Assembly (NCBI RefSeq): GCF_011064615.1
Contig: NZ_JAALJH010000084.1
Location: 1 to 40,295 of the forward strand
Direction of reading: 5' to 3'
Source: Aquisphaera insulae
Lineage (GTDB): Bacteria; Planctomycetota; Planctomycetia; Isosphaerales; Isosphaeraceae
Length of the DNA stretch: 40,295 bases
The notes beneath the pieces are model-generated. The model did no database searches. It was not told the DNA's origin and worked only from the letters and a program-made list of their open reading frames with translations. Shown piece by piece: positions 30,976 to 38,582 of the stretch. A program made the translations under genes and the position numbers. Position 1 is the first letter of the stretch, and each line of letters begins with the position of its first letter.

Positions 30976-32121
30976 TCAGAGGCTGTCGGCGCTGAGCACC
31001 TCGCCGCCGTCCGGCGTGGCGACCGCGTACCAGCTCTGGTAGTTGATCGAGCTCTTGATGAACCGCACCGACCCGTCCATGAACAGCGTGTTCACCCCGC
31101 CGGGGTGGTTCGAGCTCGCCGCGATCATGGTGATGGTGCCGCGGCCGTCCTGACCAACGTCGCCGTACGCGCAAGACGTCCGGTTGGGCGTCTGCGTGTG
31201 CGAGTAGATCGTCGTCCCGCCGAAGCCCCACCATTCGCCCTTCCATTGCCAGTTCTGGTTGGCGTTGGTGATCGGCACCGCATCGCAGATCTGCTTGAAC
31301 TTGTAGTCGGACGTGACGTAGTTTGAATTCTGGCCGAGGTTGTACACCTCCAGCAGGCCATTCTTCGAGGAGCCGGTTCCCACGGCCTGCCCCTTGATCC
31401 ACTCGCTGAAGATCACGGTGTTGCTGGTGCCGTCCTGGAATGTCGTCAGGTTGGTGGTGGTGTTGACGGCATTGTCCCAGTTGCTGGCGACGTAATTGGG
31501 GCCGGTGAGCTTCCAGCTCGAGTCGGCCACGCCGCCGGTAATCCGCCGGTTCAGGCCGATGTTGACCGGGTAATTGAACGTGCCGACGAGCTTGGACGTC
31601 CCGTTGACGACCATCTTGCCCGACCCGCCCGGGTTGGTGTCCGACGGGCAGAGGAACGAGTTGATCATCGTGACCAGCACGGTCATCTGCGGGATCGCCA
31701 TGCCGCCCATGGCGGCGCCATCGTCGGGGGGATTACCTACCGGGTCCTTGGGGTAGTAGCCGTTATTGCCGTCGTCCCAGCGGGCGCCGAAGTTCCAGTT
31801 GATGGCGTTGTACAGCGTCCCCTGCTCCATGTACGGAAGCAGCCGCGCGTGCTGCGACCAGTTCTGACGCCCCATCCCCGGGATGTCCGAGCCGTTGGAA
31901 AACCGCTGGTTGTCCACGGAGACCGGCGGCAGCGCCTCGTTGGCACTGACGTAGTTGTGCATCGCCAACCCGAGCTGCTTCAGGTTGTTGGTGCACTGGG
32001 CACGACGGGCCGCCTCGCGCGCCGACTGCACGGCCGGCAGCAGCAAGGCGATGAGGACCGCGATGATCGCGATCACCACCAGCAGCTCAATCAGCGTGAA
32101 CCCACGCTCTCTTGGCCTCAT
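30976..32121 (-). CDS. DUF1559 pseudopilin (type II-secretion-like, H-X9-DG)
   Basis: A 381-residue protein of the DUF1559 family, abundant in planctomycetes. ATG at 32121 is preceded by GAGGAG with a 5-nt spacer. The N-terminus is a class III signal: basic MRPRERG, cleavage after G7, then FTLIELLVVIAII with E at mature position 5. The transmembrane alpha-helix continues to about residue 30, with LLLPAVQSAREAARRAQC following. The C-terminal hallmark H-X9-DG is exact (HPGGVNTLFMDG). Such proteins are expected to be processed by a prepilin peptidase and assembled into a pseudopilus or displayed at the membrane. Neighbouring genes (a small lipoprotein upstream, TPR and UnbV proteins around) are all envelope proteins. 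Confidence 0.95.
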   Translation of the reverse strand: MRPRERGFTLIELLVVIAIIAVLIALLLPAVQSAREAARRAQCTNNLKQLGLAMHNYVSANEALPPVSVDNQRFSNGSDIPGMGRQNWSQHARLLPYMEQGTLYNAINWNFGARWDDGNNGYYPKDPVGNPPDDGAAMGGMAIPQMTVLVTMINSFLCPSDTNPGGSGKMVVNGTSKLVGTFNYPVNIGLNRRITGGVADSSWKLTGPNYVASNWDNAVNTTTNLTTFQDGTSNTVIFSEWIKGQAVGTGSSKNGLLEVYNLGQNSNYVTSDYKFKQICDAVPITNANQNWQWKGEWWGFGGTTIYSHTQTPNRTSCAYGDVGQDGRGTITMIAASSNHPGGVNTLFMDGSVRFIKSSINYQSWYAVATPDGGEVLSADSL

Positions 32122-32283
32122 GTCAACTCCTCTAGAAAGAATGAAAATAAAGAGGATCGAAATCGAACGATCGGGCTGCCCGGAATCGAAGGCCCGCGGT
32201 CGTCGATCGCCGGCGCGATCGGGTCGATCGGGGCCTCGCCAAACAAGAAAATATCTCCGGGTCAACTCGATCCGAACACATCA

Positions 32284-32335
32284 GCCGGGCCGGGAGCCCG
32301 GCCAACCCCCAGGCGGGAGCCTTCGCCCCGCCTGG
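32284..32335 (-). terminator. tandem hairpins between lipoprotein and pseudopilin genes
   Basis: Two adjacent hairpins: GCCGGGC/GCCCGGC (32284-32290, 32296-32302) and CCAGGCGGG/CCCGCCTGG (32309-32317, 32327-32335). They start 7 nt after the lipoprotein stop on the minus strand. They could attenuate read-through into the DUF1559 gene, giving different expression of the two. Confidence 0.5.
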
Positions 32336-32341
32336 TGTGGA

Positions 32342-32590
32342 TCACTGCTTGGGCTTCTCGGCGGGCTTGGCCTTGGCCCCGCCCGATTGCACGCCCCCGA
32401 AACCCGGGTTCCGAGTGCGATACTCCTCCATCGTCTTGGCCGGCGGCGGCGCATTCGCCGGGGGGCCCGTATCCTTCACGTTCGCCGCCTGCTCCTTGAT
32501 GGCCGCCTCGTTGTCCTCGCTGCAGCCCGCCAGCCCCAGCATGCAAAAGCCGAGTAGACCGACGCCCAACACACCCATGAGGAACTTCAT
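32342..32590 (-). CDS. small lipoprotein
   Basis: An 82-residue exported lipoprotein. The ATG at 32590 is chosen because it gives a signal peptide with a clean lipobox (LGLAGC, Cys at about 22); AGGAGAG lies about 11 nt upstream. The mature part is ~60 residues, charged and Pro/Ala-rich (VKDTGPPANAPPPAKTMEEY), with a conserved-looking YRTRNPGFGG. Pairing of a tiny lipoprotein with a DUF1559 gene is familiar in planctomycetes, so a partner or accessory role for the pseudopilin is likely but unproven. Confidence 0.75.
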   Translation of the reverse strand: MKFLMGVLGVGLLGFCMLGLAGCSEDNEAAIKEQAANVKDTGPPANAPPPAKTMEEYRTRNPGFGGVQSGGAKAKPAEKPKQ

Positions 32591-32696
32591 GATGGATCTT
32601 CTCTCCTGCGACATGCTCGACGGAAGATGAAAATGAAGGACGCTTATCAAGGAATCGATCCTCGATCTCCTCTCGGCAGTCTTGGTGGCATGGGCC

Positions 32697-33020
32697 CTAC
32701 GGCCCACTCCGTTCAATCACTTGCATGTCGTGGGCCCACCACCCGAAAGCCGAGAACTCGTGTGAGTACGGGGCTTCCGGCAGGTATCGACACACACGCG
32801 AGAATGCAATCGGAGATCCATCGACCGCATTCACTGCCCAGACGCATGATCCCGTGGGACCAGTGATTGCGACGAAGAAACGACCCAAGACCGCCATCCT
32901 AGCGTCGGTGAATCTGAATGCAATATACTTGCGGATTCTGCTCGAGAAAATCGACACGCACGAACTGACCGGAATCGTATGCTTCCACAAGTCATCGGCC
33001 ATCTGCGAGCCGTTCTTCAT
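32697..33020 (-). CDS. small hypothetical protein, lower GC
   Basis: A possible 107-residue protein, ATG at 33020. It has an amphipathic strand pattern (RKYIAFRFTDARMAVLGRFF, GSCVWAVNAVDGSPIAF), no signal peptide, and lower GC than its neighbours. The opposite strand is also open over part of this span (32725-33039), but its translation looks less protein-like. No ribosome binding site was seen, so existence is uncertain. Confidence 0.4.
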   Translation of the reverse strand: MKNGSQMADDLWKHTIPVSSCVSIFSSRIRKYIAFRFTDARMAVLGRFFVAITGPTGSCVWAVNAVDGSPIAFSRVCRYLPEAPYSHEFSAFGWWAHDMQVIERSGP

Positions 33021-33397
33021 CGATCGGGTTCGGCGATGAAGACCGGAGCCGTCGAGCCAGCCCGATCCGGGCTCCACGCCGCAGCGACCGCCCCTCCTCC
33101 TATTCATGATCGCCCCCGTTTCATCGGGGCGTCGTCGAGCTTCGATCCACGGGCAAATCCGGGCGTCGACCGGGGGATGCAGGTCGAATTGACGACCGGC
33201 GGAAACGCCGGGCCACCCGTCAATCGAAGCTCGGTGGACCACCAGGACTCTATCAACGCCATGGACGCGTTCGCGGCCGCCCGGACCTGGGATTCGTACG
33301 CCCTGCCGGCCTTCCTCCGCTCGCCGCCGCGGGCGCGGGTGCCGTCCGCGGTCGTCCTGGACTGGGAAGCTGTGCCGGTGGTCATCGGAGGCGGATC
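33021..33397. other. spacer before the second UnbV-type gene
   Basis: 377 bp without a convincing gene. A plus-strand frame (32979-33401) stays open to the edge of the next gene and overlaps its start by a few bases, but its translation has no recognisable feature. A GGAGG site at 33387-33391 serves the GTG at 33398. Confidence 0.4.
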
Positions 33398-35200
33398 GTG
33401 ACACGAGGCAGGTGGGGCGGGGCGATTCGGATCGCAGGCCTGGTTTCCTCCTGGGCGGGCCTGATCGCGTGCACGGGTTGCCACCGCGTCGATCCCGCCG
33501 GTCGGGGCTCAGCGCCTGCCGAGGGCTCGCACCCGACGGGATCTGCGGCGGAGCGGACGGGGGCCCCGCCGGCCCGGCCTCCGCTGGTCTTCCGCGCCCA
33601 GGAGATCCCTTTCCGCTACGACCGCGGCGAGACGGGGAATGCCTGGCCCAGCGAGACGACCGGCGGCGGCTGCGCCATCCTCGATTTCGACGGCGACGGC
33701 CGCCCCGACCTCTTCTTCGCCCAGGGGGGGCCGCTGGCGCCCGGCAGGGACCGGGAGCGGCCGGCGGACACCCTCCTACGGAACCTGGGCGACGGTCGGT
33801 TCGAGGACGTCTCGGCGCGGGTGGGCCTGACGCCGAAGGCTTACGGCCAGGGGGTCGCCGCGGCCGATTATGACGGCGACGGCGACACCGACCTCTACGT
33901 CACCCGCTACGGCCGCAACACGCTCTGGCGGAACGACGGCGGCCGGTTCACCGACGTCGCCAAAACGGCCGGCGTCGATTGCCCCCTCTGGAGCCTGGGC
34001 GCCGCGTTCCTGGACTACGACCGCGACGGCGACCTCGACCTATTCGTCGCCAACTACTTCGCCTTCGAGCCCGCGGCCGCCCCCTTCAGCCGCGACCCGA
34101 AGACCGGGGCCCCGCGCCATGGGATGCCCCGGGAGTTCGTCGGCCTGCCGGACGTCCTCTACCGCAACAACGGCGACGGCACGTTCGCCGACGTCACCGC
34201 GAAGGCCGGCGTCGCGGGGCGGGGGCGGGGCATGGGCTGCCTGGCCGCGGATTTCGACGACGACGGCTGGGTCGACATCCTCGTCGCCAACGACGCCGAG
34301 CCCAATACCCTGTGGCGGAACAGCCACGACGGGACCTTCGTCGATGTGGCCCCCGCCTGGGGCATCGCCGTCAACGGCAGCGGGCAGGTCGAGGCCAACA
34401 TGGGGATCGCCCGCGGGGATTGCGACGGGGACGGGCTCCAGGACGTGATCATCTCCCATTTCTTCGGCGAGCATGCCACGCTCTGGCGGCAGGGGAGGCT
34501 GGGCGACGGCTCGACATTCTTCGAGGACCGCACCGAGGCCTCCGGCCTGGTCATGGCCACCCAGGCCCTGACCGGCTGGGGGATCGCCCTGGCCGACTTC
34601 GACCAGGATGGGCTGCTCGACCTCGCCCTGACCAACGGCCATATCCGCCCCGAGCCCGCCCAGACCTTCCCCTACGAGAACCCCCCGATCATCTGGCGGA
34701 ACTCCGGCGTAGGGGGGCGGTTCGACGACGTCTCGAAGACCGCCGGCCCTTACTTCCAAGGCCTCCACCTCGGCCGTGGCCTCGCCGCCGGCGACATCGA
34801 CGGAGACGGCGACATCGACCTCGTCATCGTCCACCACTACGCCCCCGGCGTCATCCTCTGGAACGAGACGGCGTCGGCCGGGCATTCCCTCCTCCTGGAT
34901 CTCCGCGGCCGCGGCAAGGCCCGTGACGCCCCGGGCGCCCGGATCGAGGCCCGGGTCGGCGGCAGGACGCTGGTCCGTTCCCTCGACGGCGGCGGCAGCT
35001 ATGTCTCCACCCATGACCGCCGCATCCATCTCGGCCTGGGCCCGGCATCCTTCGTCGATCGCATCGAAATCCGCTGGCCCGACGGCTCGGCCGAGACCCG
35101 AATGAACGTCCCCGCCGGCGGCGTCCTGACCTGGCGCCAGGGGCAGCCACCCTCGGCGCAGGACTTCTCCCCTTTCACCGCGGCCCCGACGGCTCCCTGA
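33398..35200 (+). CDS. FG-GAP / ASPIC-UnbV lipoprotein (CRTAC1-like)
   Basis: A 600-residue exported protein. The GTG start at 33398 is supported by GGAGG six bases upstream. The N-terminus has a hydrophobic stretch ending in a lipobox (LIAC, lipid-attachment C25). Residues 70-500 hold seven or so FG-GAP/VCBS blades, with calcium loops DFDGDGRPD, DYDGDGDTD, DYDRDGDLD, DFDDDGWVD and DIDGDGDID, and the C-terminus (from about 500; LLLDLRGRGKARDAPGARIEARVGG) is an ASPIC/UnbV domain. The fold is a beta-propeller on the cell surface or periplasm, often implicated in adhesion or ligand binding. It is divergent from the pseudopilin/TPR genes and paralogous to the product of 24498-26915, but lacks the TPR part. 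Confidence 0.9.
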   Translation: MTRGRWGGAIRIAGLVSSWAGLIACTGCHRVDPAGRGSAPAEGSHPTGSAAERTGAPPARPPLVFRAQEIPFRYDRGETGNAWPSETTGGGCAILDFDGDGRPDLFFAQGGPLAPGRDRERPADTLLRNLGDGRFEDVSARVGLTPKAYGQGVAAADYDGDGDTDLYVTRYGRNTLWRNDGGRFTDVAKTAGVDCPLWSLGAAFLDYDRDGDLDLFVANYFAFEPAAAPFSRDPKTGAPRHGMPREFVGLPDVLYRNNGDGTFADVTAKAGVAGRGRGMGCLAADFDDDGWVDILVANDAEPNTLWRNSHDGTFVDVAPAWGIAVNGSGQVEANMGIARGDCDGDGLQDVIISHFFGEHATLWRQGRLGDGSTFFEDRTEASGLVMATQALTGWGIALADFDQDGLLDLALTNGHIRPEPAQTFPYENPPIIWRNSGVGGRFDDVSKTAGPYFQGLHLGRGLAAGDIDGDGDIDLVIVHHYAPGVILWNETASAGHSLLLDLRGRGKARDAPGARIEARVGGRTLVRSLDGGGSYVSTHDRRIHLGLGPASFVDRIEIRWPDGSAETRMNVPAGGVLTWRQGQPPSAQDFSPFTAAPTAP

Positions 35201-35513
35201 CACCCGCCCGGGTCGGGTGCGGGCCCGAATGGGCCGAGGCCCGAGACGGCCGGCGTCGCGACTCGCCCAGCAGCATCAGGTTCCGGACGTAGACGACCAG
35301 CCCCATCGCCTGGCCGACGGCGAAGACCGGCTCGCGGCGGCCGATCGCGTAGCCGAGCAGGGTCGCCCCCCCCGCCAGGCTCAGCCACCAGAAGGCCACC
35401 GGCACCACGGAGTCTCCCCGACGCTCCGAGGCCAGCCACTGCACCGCGAACCGGGCGGTGAACATCGCCTGACCGACGAACCCGACCGCCAGCAAGATCG
35501 CCCCCCGCGACAT
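35175..35513 (-). CDS. lipid-A-disaccharide synthase N-terminal domain-like membrane protein
   Basis: A 112-residue protein with about three transmembrane helices, resembling the LABN domain found at the N-terminus of some LpxB proteins or as a stand-alone protein next to glycosyltransferases. Motifs: FTARFAVQWLASERRG, then VVPVAFWWLSLAGGATLLGYA and YVRNLMLL. GGAGGGGGG precedes the ATG at 35513 by 7 nt, and the start lies 3 nt after the stop of the GT2 gene, so the two are co-translated. Its 3' end overlaps the stop of the convergent UnbV-type gene by 26 nt. It may transport or present a lipid-linked sugar for the glycosyltransferase. Confidence 0.8.
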   Translation of the reverse strand: MSRGAILLAVGFVGQAMFTARFAVQWLASERRGDSVVPVAFWWLSLAGGATLLGYAIGRREPVFAVGQAMGLVVYVRNLMLLGESRRRPSRASAHSGPHPTRAGVREPSGPR

Positions 35514-35516
35514 GGC

Positions 35517-36380
35517 TCAGCCCCCCTCCGACATCGACTCGGCCGCGACGAAGGCGCCGGCCCGCCCGATCCGCCCGGGCCGCCCCATCACCTCGTACCG
35601 GAGCGGCCTGCGCATCAGCCAGGCGACTCCGAGGAGGTCCACCACGACCCTCAGCGATCGGTTCCGGAAGTTGTAATGGGAGCGGCCGTGGGCCCGGGGC
35701 CGATGGTTCACGGGCACCTGGAGGACCCGGCATCCCTCGCGGATCAGGAGCGGCCCGTAAAACCGGTGGACCCCGTGGAAGGCGGGCATCCGGAGCGCCT
35801 GCTCGCGGCGGAAGATCCGCATCGAGCACCCGGTGTCCCGGATCGACTGGCCGAGGATCGCGTTCCGGACCGCGTTGGCCGCGCGGCTGATCGCCCGCCG
35901 CGACCAGGTGTCGGCGCGGCGGGCCCGCCAGCCGAGCACCGCGTCATGGCCCGGCAAGGCCTCCCAAAGCGCGGCCAGGTCCGCCGGGTCGTTCTGCAAG
36001 TCCGCGTCCAGGGTGGCGACCCAGTCCCCCCCCGCGGCGTGGAAGCCCGCGGCGGTGGCCGCCGACTGGCCGACGTTCCTCGCCAGGATCAGGGGACGGA
36101 GCTCGGCGACGGTCGCCGCCAGGTCCTCGAGGATCGCCGCGGTCGCGTCGGTCGAGCCGTCATCGACGACCAGGATCTCGAAGCCCCGGAGCCGCGGCAC
36201 ACCGGACCCGGACCGCCCGCGGCGAAGCGGCCTCAGCGCCCCGACGATCTCGTCCACGAGCCGGGGCAGGCCGGGCCCTTCGTTCCGGGCCGGCACCACC
36301 ACGGACAGGAAATCCCGGCCGTCCCGCGACGCCGGCGCGGGCGGGACGGGGCCGGACGGGTCGAATCGAAGGGTGGACAC
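35517..36380 (-). CDS. family 2 glycosyltransferase (DPM/GtrB-like)
   Basis: A 287-residue GT-A glycosyltransferase. The start is GTG at 36380, supported by GGGAGG five to six bases upstream. Motifs: SVVVPARNEGPGL, ILVVDDGSTDATA (nucleotide-sugar binding), ATLDADLQNDP (D-x-D metal site) and the acceptor-side DTGCSMRIFRR. It resembles polyprenyl-phosphate sugar transferases (DPM1, GtrB), but the usual C-terminal transmembrane pair is absent; the coupled 112-residue membrane protein downstream (3-nt gap) may stand in for it. Likely role: lipid-linked sugar formation for an envelope glycan. Confidence 0.9.
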   Translation of the reverse strand: MSTLRFDPSGPVPPAPASRDGRDFLSVVVPARNEGPGLPRLVDEIVGALRPLRRGRSGSGVPRLRGFEILVVDDGSTDATAAILEDLAATVAELRPLILARNVGQSAATAAGFHAAGGDWVATLDADLQNDPADLAALWEALPGHDAVLGWRARRADTWSRRAISRAANAVRNAILGQSIRDTGCSMRIFRREQALRMPAFHGVHRFYGPLLIREGCRVLQVPVNHRPRAHGRSHYNFRNRSLRVVVDLLGVAWLMRRPLRYEVMGRPGRIGRAGAFVAAESMSEGG

Positions 36381-36805
36381 CGCGGACCTCCCTGTCCGAT
36401 GGGGTTCCGATCGTGGACCTATCACGCCGCTCCCGGTCCCGTCGAACACGGGGCGGGCGGGACTGAGTCGAGATGAGGCCGGGATTCTGCAACAGAACGC
36501 CCCGCGGGTCCACCCCAACCTGGCCCCGCGGCCGGCCCGACGGCCCGCTCCGCGGCCTCACCCGGGCTCGAGGCCCAGCTCCCGGAACCGTGCGGCCAGG
36601 CGGTCGGCGCGGGGGATGACAACGGGGGCGATCCTGATTTCGAGGCAAGCCAGGACCCCATGGGCCGTTTCGAGAGGACGACCCGTGGCGCCGTGGCACC
36701 CACCCCGATAATCCCTCCTCGACAGGCTCGGAGGATTCCGCTAACCTCCCGCGCGCCCTGCGGCCGACTCGCTCACGGGCCCCGATCGAACAAGGACGTT
36801 CCACC
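36381..36805. other. spacer upstream of the ParB-methyltransferase gene
   Basis: 425 bp between divergent genes, rich in C. I see no convincing small gene. AAGGA nine bases before the ATG at 36806 is the ribosome binding site of the next gene; no consensus promoter is evident. Confidence 0.35.
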
Positions 36806-38266
36806 ATGCACGCTTCCGCCGCCAGGTCCCCGGCACGGGATCATCCCCCCACGCAGGTCCACGAACTCCACCCGCCCATCCGCCCGATCGACCCTCGCGA
36901 CCTCATCCCCAGCGAGATCAGCCGGTCCATCTACGGCGACCCCGCCGCCGAATCCGACGACCTCCTCGAGAGCATCCGAGAGCAGGGGATCCTCGTCCCC
37001 CTGGTCGTCACCCCCGCCGCCAGCAACCGCTGGGAGATCCTCTCCGGCCACCGCCGCTGGACCTGCGCCATGGAACTCAAACTCGAGCAGGTCCCCTGCG
37101 AGATCCGCCCCGTCCGCTCCGAGACCGCCCGCCAGCACCTCATCCTCGAATTCAACCGCTACCGCACCAAGTCATTCAGCCAGCGGATGCGCGAGGCCGA
37201 CGTCCTCGAGGAAATCGTCGCCCGCCGGGCGAAGCAGCGAAGTCTAGACAACCTGCGTCGTCCCGATCGCACCGAGGCCGGATCGCCCGAAGAGGCCCCA
37301 TTCCCCGATCGTCGGAATTCCGACGATCAGAGCGGAGGTAAGGGCAGGACAGGGGAGGCGGGCCGGACCGACGCGGCGATCGCGGAACGGCTGGGGATCG
37401 GAGGCAAGGACGTCTACCGCCAGGCCCGCGCCATCTGGCGGGCCGCCCGGGAGGGAGACGTCCGGGCCGGGAGCGGGATCGAGCAGCTCGACGCCGGGAC
37501 CAAGACCATCCACGCGGCCTACAAGGACCTGCGGCGCCGCGATCGGTTCACAACCGATTTTCGTCCAACACCTTACGACGTCTGGGCCTTCCGCCACGAT
37601 CGGGCCTTCGGCATCCCCCATCCCGGCTCCATCCCCCCCGCCATCATCGCCCACGCCCTCCACTACTTCAGCCCCGTCGGCGGCCTGGTCGTCGACCCCA
37701 TGGCCGGCGGCGGAACCACCCTGGACGTCTGCGAGTCCATGGGCCGGCGCTGCCTCGCCTACGACCTGGAACCCACCCGCCACGACATCCGCCGCCACGA
37801 CATCCGCCACGGCTTCCCCCCGGAAGCCGCCGGCGCGGACCTGATCTTCTGCGACCCTCCTTACCACAGCATGCTCGCACGCTCTTACCCCGAGGGGAGT
37901 GTCGCCGCGCTGCCGCTCTCGGGCTGGATCGAGTTCCTGGAGGAGCTGGCCCGCCGGGCGTTCGCCACCCTCCACCCAGGCGGCTGCTTCGCCATCCTCC
38001 TGGCCTCGCAGACAGAGAAGGACCTCCCCGCGGGCCACGGCTACCTGGATCACGCCTTTATAAGCTATGCCGCCTCGCTCCGCGCCGGGTTCCTGCCTGA
38101 GCGTCGGATCAGTTGCCCGATGGACGGGGCCTACCTCCCGCAGCAGGTCCGGCGGGCGCGGACCGAGGGCCGGCTCCTGGGGCAGGTCCGCGACCTCCTG
38201 GTCATGCGAAGGCCGTCGAATCCGCGGGATGCCGCCCCGGGGATCGTTGCCCCTTATACGCAATAG
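36806..38266 (+). CDS. ParB-like nuclease/DNA-binding domain fused to a DNA methyltransferase
   Basis: A 486-residue fusion. Residues about 25-115 form a ParB N-terminal-like domain (SIREQGILVPLVV, then GHRRW at 81-85), followed by a helix-turn-helix-like KorB/ParB part (DAAIAERLGIGGKDVYRQA, about 189-207). Residues 255-470 are an AdoMet-dependent DNA methyltransferase: motif I DPMAGGGTT (297-305) before the catalytic CDPPY (349-353), so an N6-adenine or N4-cytosine enzyme with gamma-like order. Residues ~146-188 are a low-complexity linker that holds a perfect 22-bp DNA palindrome. Such ParB-methyltransferases are typical of phages, plasmids and integrated elements. The winged-helix initiator-like genes next door suggest the same origin. 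Confidence 0.88.
   Translation: MHASAARSPARDHPPTQVHELHPPIRPIDPRDLIPSEISRSIYGDPAAESDDLLESIREQGILVPLVVTPAASNRWEILSGHRRWTCAMELKLEQVPCEIRPVRSETARQHLILEFNRYRTKSFSQRMREADVLEEIVARRAKQRSLDNLRRPDRTEAGSPEEAPFPDRRNSDDQSGGKGRTGEAGRTDAAIAERLGIGGKDVYRQARAIWRAAREGDVRAGSGIEQLDAGTKTIHAAYKDLRRRDRFTTDFRPTPYDVWAFRHDRAFGIPHPGSIPPAIIAHALHYFSPVGGLVVDPMAGGGTTLDVCESMGRRCLAYDLEPTRHDIRRHDIRHGFPPEAAGADLIFCDPPYHSMLARSYPEGSVAALPLSGWIEFLEELARRAFATLHPGGCFAILLASQTEKDLPAGHGYLDHAFISYAASLRAGFLPERRISCPMDGAYLPQQVRRARTEGRLLGQVRDLLVMRRPSNPRDAAPGIVAPYTQ
37307..37328. repeat. 22-bp perfect palindrome inside the linker of the ParB-methyltransferase
   Basis: GATCGTCGGAA followed by its exact reverse complement, encoding residues around DRRNSDDQ in the low-complexity linker. 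It lies between the DNA-binding and methylation parts of the gene. It contains two GATC and one GAATTC site. A self-binding site for the protein would be one explanation. Confidence 0.6.
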
Positions 38267-38582
38267 GCTGGCCGAGGAGCCCTCGATCCCCCGGGGAATT
38301 CAGGGGATTGTCGTCCCGCAAACGCAATGTCATACTGCCACAACGGCACCCGCCAAAATGACATCGCCCATAAGGGGATAGGGCAAACGCGGCGAGGGCG
38401 CACCGCGGCCGCCGGGTCATGCACCCGGACGCAGATGAGGCGATCGCATCCGGGGCAGGGGAGCTCGATGCGGATCCTGGCCGCAAGGGGACGGCGATCC
38501 GGGGGATCTCCGCTCCGCTCGACACGCCCGAGAAAGACGTTCGCCCGCAACGACTTGCGGTGATCTCAGCGTCCCGGGACGC
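38267..38582. other. spacer between convergent genes
   Basis: 316 bp with no firm gene. ATGTCAT (38328-38334) pairs with ATGACAT (38359-38365) as a short hairpin beyond the methyltransferase stop. A minus-strand frame (38254-38550) could encode 98 residues with a CPGC pair, but the start would be TTG and it has no ribosome binding site. Confidence 0.35.

Noticed and set aside
32979..33401. Plus-strand frame overlapping the start of the second UnbV-type gene
   Set aside because: The overlap looks like coupling, but the translation has no recognisable pattern and part of it is antisense to a better candidate.
38254..38550. Minus-strand frame with CPGC...C (zinc-ribbon-like)
   Set aside because: TTG start, no ribosome binding site, overlaps the methyltransferase end, and only one Cys pair plus a single Cys; too weak to call.
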